The notes below the pieces were generated by a model. The model worked only from the letters and a program-made list of their open reading frames with translations. It was not told where the DNA came from and ran no database searches. From Taxawa tesnikishii (nom. ined.) (taxonomy: Eukaryota; Ascomycota; Dothideomycetes; Dothideales): a DNA stretch of 64,000 nt. Positions 1-11,435 of the stretch are shown piece after piece. Position numbers and translations under genes: made by a program. Each line of letters begins with the position of its first letter. Position 1 is the stretch's first letter. The DNA is taken from NCBI GenBank assembly GCA_030247885.1, contig JAPDRO010000001.1:1550001-1614000 (forward strand), written 5' to 3'.

Positions 1-2
1 AC

Positions 3-510
3 TACACCTCTGCCGGGAGCATTCTAGCGCTCTGTGATGCGCTGGTCGCGGGACAGAAGTTCGGGCTCAGTCCGCAGGTTATGCTGGATGTAATGAATGT
101 GGGAACGGGGAGAAACTTCTCAACGGCAGAGGCGATGAGGACGGATGTGAGTAAACATCCGCGTTGTTCTTTCAATTCGGCTATTGCAACGCAATTGACG
201 AAACGGTGCGGCAATCGTGGAGCGAAGGAAGCTGATTTGGTTACAGGGCTTGCCAAGAATCTATGACAGCGGTTATCAGCTCTCTCTGCTTGTCAAAGAC
301 TTGAAGATAGCTAAGGAGGTTATCGAGTCTGTGGGTGTGCCATCACAACTCCCGGATCTAGCGATCAAGGAATTGTCGGACGCGCTGAGCGTTGCAGATG
401 AGGGAGCTTGCCACACACAATGCTTGAAGGGATGGGAAAAGAAGGCTGGCATACAGCTGAAGAAGACGGAAGGGGAGCCGTCGCCTGCGCCGGGGTTGAA
501 ATTGGATTGA
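3..510 (+). CDS. 3-hydroxyisobutyrate dehydrogenase-like protein (6PGDH superfamily), 3' part
   Basis: Only the C-terminal substrate/dimer domain of a beta-hydroxyacid dehydrogenase is present; the Rossmann NAD-binding half lies outside the window. The frame is open from position 3 and runs through SAGSILALCDALVAGQKFGL and LDVMNVGTGRNFSTAEAMRTD. An intron follows at 147-246 (GTGAGT...TTACAG, phase 0). The second exon carries GYQLSLLVKDLKIAKEVIES, whose K-DL is the family motif containing the conserved second-domain lysine region, and ends with TGA at 508-510. Enzymes of this family oxidise 3-hydroxyisobutyrate or related beta-hydroxyacids with NAD(P). Substrate cannot be told from this half. 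The C-terminal tail (about the last 20 residues, Pro/Gly/Glu-rich) is longer than in the classical mitochondrial enzyme. Confidence 0.8.
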
Positions 511-686
511 TGAATAGGATTCAGGAAACGTGTTTTCAGCGAATTTGAGGAAGACTGAGGTAATGAGAAAGAGTTGGGTCATATCAAGGGTTGTTCCAGT
601 ATAGACAATGCCTCATGCCTGCCCTGCAGGCTTCGTGTATACGCCTGAAACGCCAGCCTGGTATCTCATGCATGCCGTTCCAGCCA

Positions 687-1416
687 TTAGAATTGATCTG
701 CGATTGCGGTCAGTCCAGTCGTACCAGGTAGGACCATGCAAGGGGCCCAAACAAACCTAGGGTCATGCTCATGGAGACGTCGGTATTCTCCACCATTTTC
801 GTAAACTCTTCGAAACTGATCTTTCCATCGCGGTCCAAATCAGCCTCCATGATGGTTTTGTCCACAATCTGCTGCAGCTGCTGATCCTTCAGATTGCTTC
901 CGACCATCATCTTCAGCACTATGAACAGCTCGCCGTTGCTGATGTAGCCGTCCCGGTCGATGTCGTAAACCTTGAATGCGAAGCGCAACTTCTCTTCCTT
1001 GTTGCCCTTGGAGCTGAATGCGCTGAGTCCAGACACAAATTCTTGGAAGTCGACGTCGCCGCCACCGTCCTCGTCGAAGATAGCGATCATACGGGTTGCG
1101 AGTGGGTTCGAAGATACTTGTGGCAGGGAGAGGAACTCGTCGCGCTCGATTGTACCGGAGCCGTCCTGGTGCGGAACATGTTAGTTGCCGTAGCCGTAGC
1201 CGTTGCGCTGCGCTGGATGAATCGTGGGGAGTGGGTGGGTGGGCGGGCGTACTTTATCCAGTTTCATGAAACGCTTCCTCAGGCGGTCAACTTCCTCGCG
1301 GTCGACTGTTCGTTCGCTGCGTGAGTTGGGTAATTCGTGCGCTGTTAACGCTGAGGATGCTTACAATTGCTGCCCTGGACGAGGTTCTCGAGCATCTGTG
1401 AGTTGGCGTTACCCAT
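687..1416 (-). CDS. cnaB: Calcineurin regulatory subunit B
   Basis: Ca2+-binding regulatory subunit of the phosphatase calcineurin, which acts with the catalytic A subunit and calmodulin in stress and morphogenesis signalling. Four exons: 1365-1416, 1253-1305, 757-1165 and 687-697, with introns 1306-1364, 1166-1252 and 698-756. They give 174 aa, the usual fungal length. The start [12 protein letters not shown] has Gly2, the N-myristoylation signal of the family. Four EF-hands are visible: [36 protein letters not shown] and [12 protein letters not shown], all with intact calcium ligands. The last exon is only 11 nt and supplies the end of the canonical tail MTLDQF; reading through the intron instead gives a spurious 16-residue tail. 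It is divergent from the gene at 1660, 243 bp away. Confidence 0.97.
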
Positions 1417-1659
1417 GGCTGCGGTCGGTTGGAGTATATGGATATGGATAGGAGATATCTGTATGTATGTGTTCGGTTTCAGCTCAGTCGGAAAAGGTGT
1501 TGGTTGATCCTAAAGGGTCCAGGCGAGCAATCGTGTGGGGGCAGACGCCGTCATGTTCGGAAGCGGAAGTCGCGACCCGAACGAGCTTCGTCGCAGCTGG
1601 AGAGACCAAACGTCTACCTCTACATCTACACTACTACCGAATCGGAGAAGCAGCATTAC

Positions 1660-2366
1660 ATGTCAGCAGAAGATATGGACGACAACGTGCTCCAAATCGC
1701 CGAGACGATTCAGACGGCCTCGGTCAAGACCAACCCGTCACCAGCTCATGACCTCAATCCCTCCACTGCCGCATCCTACAAACAGCCCGTGCAATTCGAG
1801 TCATCACCGGATCCATCAGACGATCTGTCAGATGTGGAAGAAGATGAGATACCCCTTTCGGTGTTGCGGCCGACACCACGCAAGCCAAACCTCCCACCAT
1901 TGCCGGATTTGCGATTCGAGCAGAGCTACCTCGCAAGCATACAGAATGCCGATAGCTGGCAAAAGGTTGGATACATCACAATACGAGACCAGGTATGACG
2001 AGACGGGTGATTCATGCAACGGATGGCGCTCAATACTATCAGGTCGTCATGCCGCTTGTCCAAGGCATGGTTTGGACTCTCCTTGTCGCCGGCTGGAGGG
2101 CATGGAATAGTTCCCACCATTTCAGTGGACAGAGCGTTGGTGCGCGTCTGAGACGGTGGTGGTGGGGTGTCAACAACTGGAAGATACCCACAGAGAGAGG
2201 AACTTTGAAGGATAGGAGACTGGCTGAACAGGTAAAAGAGGTAGGTTGATCCCTGCAGCTTGATGGCGAAGACGATACTTGCAATGTGCGAAACTCAGCG
2301 TGGAAGTGGTTGCTGACGTTTGGAAAGTACTACGAGGCCGAGTTCTCCAATGCAGGCGCCGATTGA
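1660..2366 (+). CDS. DUF1770-type fungal protein
   Basis: Uncharacterised fungal protein of 186 aa; the DUF1770 assignment is from memory of the family pattern. Exons are 1660-1992, 2043-2231 and 2328-2366, with introns 1993-2042 and 2232-2327. The second intron has a CTGAC branch site about 12 nt before the AG. Residues 1-80 are acidic, Ser/Pro-rich and probably disordered. The conserved part begins at LPPLPDLRFEQSYLASI and continues as WQKVGYITIRDQ, a hydrophobic segment VMPLVQGMVWTLLVAGWRAW (likely membrane-associating) and ARLRRWWWGVNNW, ending YYEAEFSNAGAD. The start MSAEDMDD is chosen because the frame upstream of it looks non-coding. Function unknown; reading on through the second intron stops nine bases past the last coding residue of exon 2, giving a slightly shorter alternative. 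Confidence 0.82.
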
Positions 2367-3317
2367 AACGTGTGGCTCGCTGCTGTTAGAATACCGCAAA
2401 CGAACAGCCGCTTCGGCAGGGTTTGCAGCCACTGGAAGGCTCAATCCCGCCCGAGCCGTGGTTATACCGCTCGCGTGCAGGCATGCGACACGGCGGGCTA
2501 GGCTTGGGAACTGGCAGGCACTAGGATAGCTCTCGTTAGAGAGCTGTGCCGTGAACCAACTCGGCCGTTGCGCTACATGAGCATGCAGCCACCATGTCTT
2601 CTGATGGCGTTGTTTCGAGGCTGGAATTTGGCTGGGCTGGACGCATCAAGCAGCAATGTCTACAAGCATTAGAAGAGGCGTCGCGTGGTGTGGTGCCTAT
2701 CAGGCATACTGCGATTATCACGGCTAAGCTTCTGCGGTGTCATGCCACCTTATACATCACTTTTTCAACAACCGAAGACTACATGTAGGAAAACCGGGAG
2801 ATCAACGATAATGACTCACAAGTGGATCTGTGAAGTATTGCATCCTACGTGCAGTGCGCACAATCCTGTTGAGAGGTGCAACAGAAGCGTGATTTCAATT
2901 CTGCAGGCTAGCGCACTTAACCGCCCTCTACCAAGAGGACTTTTCACCAAGGCCAAACACGAAATGGCGAAGACGCTATCTCCGAAAACGAGCATACCCT
3001 TGTGAAGCGATTGGTGCGCTTCCCCACATACACCAGCCCAGTGTGGAACGATTCTGCGCACCACTAAACTGACCATGACCTGCTCAATCCTTCCGAGTAA
3101 GCAACTACTTCAGGCAACCATATGAATCCCGTCGGCGTCATGTGAGGCGAATATAGAGGACGACAGGCTTTCACAGAGTATCTTCCTTTGGAACAACTGG
3201 GGCTGGAGCCTCCTTTTTCCATAAGTACGTCGTCTTCGGCATTCATCCTAGGCCACTTCATATCCCTCATCATCTTGGGTTCCTTCATCTTTGTCTTCCT
3301 CTTCCCAGGCAGCTATC
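2367..3317. other. Intergenic region
   Basis: 951 bp between the DUF1770-type gene and the P450. It serves as terminator of one and promoter of the other. I see no conserved ORF, RNA gene or repeat in it; short ORFs here have no recognisable domains. Confidence 0.6.
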
Positions 3318-5367
3318 ATGATGTCGCGCTATCTGCAATTTGATCTCTCGTCCATCACCGCTCACATGCCGCAATTATCTGGCTTGTTCTATGCCATTGT
3401 GCCATACGCAGTCGTTGTCGGCAGTGCTTACTACACCTTCCTTGCGATATATCGCCTTTACTTCCATCCACTCGCAAGTTTTCCTGGCCCATGGATGGCC
3501 GCGGTCACAGACATGTACGCTGCCTATTACGACGTAGTAAAGGGAGGGAGTTCGTCAAGCATCTGCCAGATCTGCACAGGAAGTATGGGCCAATGTAAGC
3601 ACTACCTTGCAAACCGCACCTTCCCTTGCCCAGATAAATCTGAACCAGCGGTTGTTCACAGTGTCCGCATCCTGCCAGATCAGCTACACGTCGACGACAT
3701 CGACTCCTACAATGAGTAAGTGGTAACGCCTCACTGGTAACGTCCCACTGGTACGGAACACGCCAACAGGACACTGTTGACTGCTAACCAAGCGGATCCC
3801 AAAAACAGAGTCTTCAAGATCGGGACAAAGTATACCAAAGACCCCTCCTTCCTGCCCTTTGCCGGCTCTCTCTTCGCCATTCTGGACGTCCCAACCGCCA
3901 AAAAGCGCAAAGACGCCTATACGCCGTACTTCTCACGTTCCGCAATCCGAAAGATTGAACCGCTCATCCACACGATCGTTGCCCGCTGGACCAAGCAGCT
4001 TCATCAGTATGCTGAGAGCGGACGAGCAGTCGACATCAGCCGCGCCTCCAGATGTCTGACGTTGGATGTGATCACGCAGTATTGCTTCTCGCAAGAAGTG
4101 AACGCCGTTCAGGCGGAAGGGTTCCAAGTGGGGTTTCTAGAAGCGCTGGACAAGACGCACGCGTCTATGAACGTTGCGAAGTACTTTCCGTGGTTCTTGA
4201 GCCTTATGGAGAGGAGCGTGGGATCGCTGATGCCCAGATGGATGCAGGACGTCTGCTTCCCTGGGGCTGCGAGCTTTACGCATTTCGTGATAGTAGGTTT
4301 TCCTCGTTCGCAATGTCGGTTCCTTTTCGATGCCTCCAGAAAGACAACCTGCGAAAGAAGATCCGATGGGGCGAAGGAGCAGGGACCTGTTGTGTATCAC
4401 CTGAAAGGCGTAGACAGCTAATGGGGGATCCGACAGGATTGTCAAAACCACATGCGCTCGCTCGCCAGCAAGCCGAGACCCGAGGACGCATACCCAACCG
4501 TCTTCGACAACCTCATCAACCCTTCCGAGGACGGCAACACCAAGGCCAAACCTGCACTGACTGACGAACAACTCACCACAGAAGCCGTTCTGCTCATTGG
4601 AGCAGGCATGGACACCACAGCCACGGCGCTCGTCGTCGCCGTGTACAACCTCACGACACACCCCTCCGCCCTCGAGACCCTCCAGCGCGAACTCAAGCAG
4701 GCACTCCAATCGCCGCAACCTTCACCTCGACCCGACCCTCCCAACGGCAACCCAGAGACCGGCTCCGGACTCCAAAGTCTCGTTCCCCTATCCCTGGACC
4801 AAGTCGAACATCTCCCCTACTTGACCGCGGTGCTGAAGGAGTCCCTCCGCCTCTCGTACGGCGTACCGGGCCCCATCTCACGCATCGTGCCGCCCGGCGG
4901 GGCCACCATCGCCGGGCGCAAGGTACCCGCAGGCGCGGCAGTCAGTCACAGCGCCTTCCTCTACCACACCGATGCGAGCGCATTCCCCGAGCCCGGAGTC
5001 TGGAGGCCCGAACGATGGATCGAGGCAGACCCGAATCAGGAGCACGAGATGAAGCGGGCGTGGATGCCGTTTTCGCGGGGAGCAGGCAGTGCCTGGGAAT
5101 GAAGTGAGTAGTCTTATTTCCCTCTGCCCCTGACTTGTGTGTCAATCTCTGCCGAGGCCGTATGAAAGCGTGGACGAGTGCTGACGAGTTGGGGGGGTTA
5201 AAAACAGTCTCGCCTGGGCCGAGCTGTATCTCGCCATCGCGAATCTGCTCACCCAGTTTGATATTGAGAATGCGGGAACGACAGAGCAGGACATGCAGTG
5301 GCGGGACCGTCTCATCACGGTGCCCGACGGACATTTGAGAGTGCTGCTGCGTGCCAAGAGCGTTTGA
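3318..5367 (+). CDS. Cytochrome P450 monooxygenase (two single-base frame breaks)
   Basis: Haem-thiolate monooxygenase, ER-anchored by an N-terminal membrane segment (about residues 15-40) followed by the [15 protein letters not shown] proline hinge. Exons: 3318-3594, 3662-3715, 3770-4292, 4437-5103 and 5208-5367. Seen motifs: I-helix GAGMDTTA, K-helix KESLRLSYG (ExxR), WRPERW and the haem region FSRGAG..CLGMN. Two places need one extra base to keep the family frame: near 3546-3550 (before [15 protein letters not shown]) and at 5085-5090, immediately before the haem cysteine. With both, summed exons are an exact multiple of three (560 aa, normal length). Read literally, the protein stops at residue one after GSAWE and lacks the haem Cys. 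It is either a very young pseudogene or, more likely given the window-wide pattern, intact with consensus errors. Resembles trichodiene-oxygenase-type P450s in general pattern; substrate unknown. Confidence 0.88.
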
Positions 5368-5742
5368 CCGGAGCGGTAGAAAATGAGGTCGGTGGAAATC
5401 GGATTCTGGCGTGCAGAATGGAGCGCCAGGCAGATCTGTCGCTTGTATTCTCGTGTTGTTGCTGTTGCTATTCAATGCCATCCTCCTTCTCAAACAGACG
5501 CTGTGTCCTCTACCTCCTGTGTGGCTTCAATCCCAGAGACCTTCGAAAAGGGTCCATCTCCAGTCCAAAAGAAGAAGAAGAAGAAAAAACGCAATACGGA
5601 CAAATGTCAAAGGAAAACGAGGGTATACCCAAAACGCCGCGCTGAAAACAAATACCCAGCAAGAAAGAGAAGAGCCCTCTCCCCGTGTCCCGACTCCACA
5701 GCCGATTTCGGGTCCCGGGATTTGCCGTAGGCCTGACCTCGA
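5368..5742. other. Convergent 3' region
   Basis: 375 bp between the convergent 3' ends of the P450 and the gene at 5743. Contains an A-rich tract (gaag/aaaa around 5570-5590) and a pyrimidine-rich stretch, plausible 3'-UTR sequence. No gene seen. Confidence 0.6.
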
Positions 5743-7319
5743 TCAATCGAAACCGCCGCAGCGCAGAAACCTCGTCCTCAGCCAAGCCAAGAACCTGACC
5801 CAGCGACCCCTCGCCGCCTTGGTCTTGCTGACCTCGACCTTCCCCTCGTCGCCTCGCTCCTTCCACTCTCCCTCCCCTGAACGGGCAGGCTGCGCACGTG
5901 CACGGGAGCGTGTCTCTCGTACTCTCTGCCGGCCACGGCGTCCGCCGCCGCAGCCTCGTTGCCCTTCTCGTTCAAGTCGGGCCTCGAGCCCGCGATGCCG
6001 GCGGTCAGACTGAGGCTCTTCTTCCTGTTGCCGCCGCTGGCTTCGGATCTCCGCCGCTGGCGCTCGTCCTTGCGGAGGCGTTTGGCCTCCTCGGCGTCCC
6101 GTCGCTTCGCCTCTTCCTTCTCGATCTTGCGGTCCTTGGCCGCTTCCTTCTCCTCGTAAGCGCGGCGTGCTGCGCGGATCTTGGCCTCGCGAGTGGCTGC
6201 GTCTTCGCCTTCGGAGGTCCGAGAGGTGTGGGAAGACAGAAAAGCAAAGGCCTTGTCGAACGAAGTGCGCGACGAGGGCGACGTTCCCAGGTCGAGGGAG
6301 CGGTTTGTGTTTCCACGAGAGCGGGTCCCCCTGGTGGCGGACTGGTTGTTGGACCTGGACGACTTGGCGGATTTGGCGGACCGGATGGACAGGTTGGATT
6401 GCGAGGCGTTCGCGTTCTTGGTCAGGTTGGTCATGGAGTCGGCGGTGTGGGACTGAGACAGTGGTGTAGGCATGACCTGAGGAGTCGAGGAGACGGACAT
6501 GGATCTGCGGGAACGCCAGGGTTCCAGGTCGGGCCGGCCGATGGAGTAGAGGTCCTCGGTCGGGACGACGTCTGTACTCTCGTCGCCTTCCTCGTCGGCG
6601 GCCGAATGAGCGTACGACGGTGGAGTGTAGGGACGTGGACGTTGCCGCATGGGGTGCACAAACGGTTCGGTAGGCCGAAACGACTGGGACGAGATTTGGG
6701 AATTGACGCTGGCTGTCCGGTTGTGGTTTAGAGAACGGCGGCCGGATGCTAGGTAGGCGAGGTCGGAGGCAGAGCGTGAACTTCCCAGGTCGTTCATGCC
6801 CAGCCCGGCAAGCTTCTCGTTCTCAGCTGCTGGGCGAGACAGATCGAGTCGGCCCTGGTCCTCGTCTTTGAGAGACATCTTCCGCAGGTAGGGTTTGATC
6901 TTTTGTGTAGAAGTCGTCTTCTGCGGTGAAGAGGATGTGTCCGTCGGGAAGGCATCGTGCAAGGCATACGGCACGGATGATGGCGATGTAAGGGACACGG
7001 AAGATGCCGACCCAGCTCTTTTGTGCAGTTTGCCGTGGCTCGAAGTCGACTTGGCAGACATGGCGCTGGGTTGGGCGGTTGTGTAGGAAGTCATGATGGG
7101 TGGAGGTCGATGTCTGTGAAGAGTGTTGTGATGATGCGCAGAGGCCCCGACGCCGGCGCGAGGCTGTTCATGCGTATGGGACGAGTTCGTGTGTAGGAGG
7201 TGTTTTGGTGGTGGTGCTGCTGCTGCGTGGCTCAGCTGCGACGAGTAATCGAGGCTGATGTCGGGTAGTGTGTTGGCGCGGCGTGCGGAACGTAGGTGAG
7301 AAGAGGATGAATCCGGCAT
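5743..7319 (-). CDS. Ser/Arg-rich fungal protein with charged coil and conserved basic-aromatic tail
   Basis: Single-exon protein of about 525 aa, function unknown. Residues 1-350 are low complexity, rich in Ser, Thr, Arg and Pro, with His and Ala tracts. A highly charged, probably coiled-coil stretch (about 370-425, KEEAKRRDAEEAKRLRKDE) follows. The literal reading frame runs to 5778, but a better C-terminus lies in the neighbouring frame: RGRWVRFLAWLRTRFLRCGG, ending with TGA at 5743-5745. This tail looks like the conserved end of this fungal protein type (from memory). One base missing in the C/G run at 5874-5877 joins the two frames. The short hydrophobic-basic tail may bind membrane (inference). 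Divergently placed from nothing nearby; its upstream flank begins with a GAT/ATG microsatellite. Confidence 0.7.
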
Positions 7320-7332
7320 GATGGTGATGGTG

Positions 7333-7354
7333 GTGATGATGATGATGATGATAA
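7333..7354. repeat. (GAT)n microsatellite
   Basis: About seven GAT/ATG trinucleotides starting 14 bp upstream of the ATG of the minus-strand gene at 5743-7319, so in its 5' UTR or promoter. Confidence 0.85.
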
Positions 7355-8424
7355 CAGCAGGGCGAGACGAGGCGAAGCGAAGCAGTCAGGAAGCCAGCCC
7401 GCTATGTTTCAGTTCGCCATCCTTGCGAGAAGGTCAGTGAGTAGCAACAATGGATCGCGTCAGTGAGCAGCAAGGATGGATGGCGATCCCTCAGTTGTTG
7501 AAGCGTAGCGATTGAATAGGTGGATTCAGCTTGGCGCTCCCCAGGTTTTAGTACGGGTCGGACGGCCCAGTCAGGAAGGCTCGATGTGGGATGGACGTTC
7601 GATCCCGTCCAAGATCGCAATCAGTCAATGATGCGTTGAGAGCCTGTCACACGCAAAGGCCGCGCACACACATACCCACACACGCGTTGAGGACGCAGGG
7701 CACGAAGGGGTCTGGGAAAGAAAAAGAGGACGGCGGATAGGCGTGTCTTGTACTGCAAACGCGAGTGAGTACACGCATGCGTCCAAACGGTTGCCCGGAC
7801 ATGGCTGTCCCCGCCCGTTGTCGTTGGATCGGCATGTGCTTCAGTTGCCCTCGTAATCCGCCCAGAGTCCAGAGCTAGAGCCAGAGCCAGCGCCACAGTC
7901 AGAGCCATGCCAAATCCGCCCCCATGCGCCTTTCTTTCCTAGAACGTTTACACGCGAACCACACACGGCCCTCTATTCCTGCCGCCAGCTCATATATATC
8001 TAGATAAAGGCGTTGGCAACATCCTCCTTGACTATCGAAACTGCCTGCTTAGCACCACCGGGAGTCGTATTCTTGCAAGACAATTTTCCATCTGTTCTGT
8101 CTTGTCTGCCTCTCCACGGTACGGGCCAGACCCCTCCCCCCCCCCCCCGGCGAAACCCACTGTCAGCGTGCCGAGTTCCTGCATGGTGCATGTGTTGCTC
8201 TGGTTTCAGCCGATTCGGATACGCAATGCAATGCACCTCGTCCCGCCATTTGTACATCATTCGCCGCGCCCGCTCCGCTCCGCTCCGAACCTGTACCCTC
8301 TGCCTTCCCTTGCCCTCTTTAACCTGAAGGAGCAAACAAAGGTCACGAACAACCCCAATGCGACGAGGCCATTATGTTATGCTGTGCTTGCAATGTAGGT
8401 ACTCTAGTCGTATGTGGCATTGCT

Positions 8425-8431
8425 GGTCTCT

Positions 8432-8465
<34 letters not shown>
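8425..8465. repeat. Seven-base tandem repeat (GGTCTCC/T)
   Basis: About six head-to-tail copies of GGTCTCC, the first with a one-base variant. Near-perfect copies imply recent slippage expansion. Each unit includes GGTCTC. Confidence 0.9.
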
Positions 8466-9210
8466 ACGCGCGGCCATCTCCCGCACTCCGCAACAGGAAA
8501 CAGCTCATGACGTGCCGCTCCCATCTCCCATGATCCGGGACAGTCTTGCGCAATTCGAAACACCCCCAAATTCGTGCCCCAGACCTTTCCGAGGGAACAA
8601 TACCATGGTCGTATTCAACGTCTTTTTCTTTTTTCGTTTCTTCTTTTTTCTTTTCCTCTCTTCGGACTGCAAGAACCAGAGTCCTACTGCTCTCGCCTTA
8701 TCCCTCACGCTCCCAAACCCTCCTCTCTTTATTTCCCCGTCTAGCGCCGCGCGTTGCCATCGCCCGTCTCCGACGCCGTCGCCTCTGATTTCTTCGCGAG
8801 CAACAGCCCGTATCAGAGACGGCGCGTCTCCCAACACTATCCCTCGCTCGGACCATCAGACCACCGGCGTTGGAGTACATGATTCGAGAAAGGGTGTTGG
8901 TTGGGGTTGTGCATGCTGTAAGTAAACTTCGTGTTGCGAAAGCATACGTGTGAGAACCGATGGGCAGATCGCAAGTGAACCCCATGACTCTGACAGGCAG
9001 GATATTGCACACTGCAACATCTCCTCGGGACAACCGGGAGAGCCGCTGCCGCGAGAGCAGGTAAGACGAAAACTGAAAGCAGAATTTTGAAGATGGAACC
9101 AATTCGGCAATACGGACATGTACGAAAGAATGAGGAAGGAAATGTGCAATCGTCTTTCGGCCGTTCAGGTTTCCTTTCCCTGTCAATCTTCTCTTAACCC
9201 AATCGCTTAA

Positions 9211-9237
9211 TCCAATCCAATCCAATCCAATCCAATC
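9211..9237. repeat. (TCCAA)n pentamer repeat at a stop codon
   Basis: About five copies of TCCAA. On the minus strand this is ATTGG repeats that start inside the TGA stop codon context of the gene ending at 9236, so the array forms the beginning of its 3' UTR. Confidence 0.9.
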
Positions 9238-10850
9238 AAACCTTGATAGCAAACTGCTTCAGGTACTCGTAGTCGGCAATGTTCTTGTTCACCGTCTCGC
9301 GGATGACCTTGGCACCCTCCTCGCCAAACTTCTCTCTCCACTCGGCATTCTCCTCTTCCTCCGTCTTCTGCTTCTTCTTCTGTCGGCACAGTCAGCATCT
9401 ATACTTCGGCAACGTATCCACACTCCCTCTTGCGGCGATTGGAGGGTCAGGCTTACATGTTCCCTAGGCTTCAGGCTAGACGAGTAAATCGCATCCTCAT
9501 GGAAGCCCTTCCACTTCTCAAACGCTTCCTTTGCGTATCGGTGGTCCTCCTCGTTATCCCAGTTCAGCATGTCCGGCGTGTATTGGATGCCCACGCTCTT
9601 GCAGAATGTCTCGATTATCTCGGCCGGGTGGTCGAGCAAGTCGTCCGCGTCCACGACACAGATGTTGACCTTTCCGTCACTGTGTCCGTTCACGCCATTG
9701 CTTTCGCCGCTTCCGGAAACTATCTTGTCGTCCACCTCGGGTCCGACCTGCCCGCTCTCTTTCAGGTAGTCGAAGAGTCGCCGTAGCTCATCGTAGCCCG
9801 CCTCGTTCGGCATGTAGTTGTAGAAGCCCGTCATCTCGTCCAGAGGCGGGACCGTGCAGCGGTAGTAGCTCGGCACGCTGTATTTGGGGTGTCGGATCAG
9901 GAACGCGAAGTGGAGCTGCTGGAGCATTTCCTTGGGTACCACAGTGGGGTTGCCCTCTTCAGCGGCCGTAGCGTAGGGGTATGGCGGCGCGCTGGCAACG
10001 GCGTGAGAGCCGCCGTGGTCGATGACTTCTGTCGAAGACGAGGGGACGGGGACCGACGTCTTCAGGTGCGCTGAGTCGCCATTGGTCTGGGTGCCGACTC
10101 CGCGCTCAAGGCGCTGAAGAGAAGGCGCAATCGAAGCTGGTTTGCCGTTGGGTGGGAAGAGGTAGTAGGTGATGTCCTTGATGAAGACGCGTTTGCCCTG
10201 GTCATGGGTAAGTCAACCGTCTGAAGAACGGCGCACCATGGTGCACGGTATTGCTTTGGATCAAGGATATACAACAAAGTTGTAATCCTGCGTACTCCAT
10301 AGTGACGGGGACCGGTTGAACTGCCCCTCGAGACGCGATTCAGGAAGAGGCGGCTTCGTGTCAATTGTGTTACTGGAAGAGCAAGGAGAATGGTAATCGA
10401 TCCGTGTGATGGTAAATGTTAAAAAAGAAAGGAGAAAAAAACGGACGGCGTGTTGAACCGAGAACGCAAGACAGTAGGAGTTGGTTCAGTAGAGGGTATT
10501 GCAAAGCAAAACCTCGTCACTGAAAGGGAGGAAGCACACCTCTGTATTCTCCCTCTCGATCCTGTCGAAGATGGTCTTGTACGTGGAATCGGCGAAGCCA
10601 CTCTCGATCCTGGCCTTCTCGTCGTTCTCGAACCTCTCACTCAGCCTTTCCGGGCCGTAGTAGAAGGCATCTCCAAACGGTTCGTGGACAGTTTGGAGCG
10701 TGTCGCGGCGGGTCATGAAAACCTGCGGAGGAGATTGTCAGCAAGAGGCCTGGGGGTCGTCGGTCGGGATCTGTCCACACGACTCACCCGCTCGAATGCG
10801 GTAGAGCACGCGCGTGGGTGGGTGGCCACGAAGACGGGCTTGTTCGACAT
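9236..10850 (-). CDS. P-loop sulfotransferase-like protein
   Basis: Four exons: 10788-10850, 10540-10722, 9457-10197 and 9236-9379, giving 376 aa. The N-terminus MSNKPVFVATHPRACSTAFE has the strand-loop expected for a PAPS-binding sulfotransferase-like P-loop (R-x-CST). Further along are VFIKDITYYLFPP, FLIRHPKYSVPSYYR (the R-x-P-x-S 3'-phosphosulfate-type loop) and ICVVDADDLLDHPAEIIETF. The fold assignment is from family knowledge; whether it transfers sulfate is unknown. Residues about 105-160 are a low-complexity insert. The second intron (10198-10539) is 342 bp, several times longer than the other introns in this window. The C-terminus ENAEWREKFGEEGAK...LKQFAIKV is charged and helical. All splice phases close cleanly. 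Confidence 0.85.
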
Positions 10851-11403
10851 GGTGAAATGTCTAAAACACGATCGAAGCTATGTCTCAAGCGTTCTCTCGC
10901 AAGTCTATAATGAAGTCTATTTGTATATCAAGAAGGCAAGGATGGATCGAAAGTCGAGCGCTGGGGTTTGAGTTTGTTTAACCTCCGATCTCTCAGCAAG
11001 GTTTCGGTGGAGCAAGAAAGAGAAGGAGCAGGGAAACCGGCACTATGAGCGTGGTCGGGCTTTTATCCAACGCATCCCAAGCCCCCATGAGTCTCATCAA
11101 GCCTGGAAGATCACTAGGGCAGATAATAGGTAGCGCCGAGTAAAACGTGGATGACGTTCCTTGGGCTCCACGCTCCGACAAGGTGCCGTTCATGCATGCG
11201 CCGGCTGCCCTGAGACCGAGACAGCGGCCAGATGTTTGGGCGATGTGCTGCCAGTGACAAGGCCTGGGCACTTGTTGATTGGCATCAAGGGACCAATCGA
11301 GGCTGGCAGTTGTCGAGCCAGCCATGATGTTGATGTTTTTGCTGAGAGCAGAACCCCGCCGAGCGCCCCGCTTCCCACAGCAGAGACTTTGACGAACACA
11401 ACC

Positions 11404-11435
11404 TTTTTTCCCTTTCCCTTTCCTTTTCCTTTCCC
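11404..11435. repeat. CCCTTT-type pyrimidine tract
   Basis: Imperfect tandem repeat of CCCTTT/CCTTTT units on the plus strand, in the intergenic region upstream of the 9236-10850 gene. Confidence 0.75.

Larger units (their letters stand above)
7320..9235. other. Intergenic region with several simple repeats
   Basis: 1.9 kb promoter/3' region. It holds a GAT/ATG microsatellite beside the start codon of the 5743-7319 gene, degenerate CAGAGC hexamers near 7867-7905, a C13 run at 8136-8148, a seven-base tandem array at 8425-8465, and pyrimidine-rich runs near 8620-8660. ORFs here are low-complexity and I do not support any as genes. Confidence 0.6.

Noticed and set aside
8374-8925. 183-codon ORF on the plus strand
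   Set aside because: Composed of simple repeats and pyrimidine tracts (GGTCTCC array, poly-T); no domain or plausible composition.
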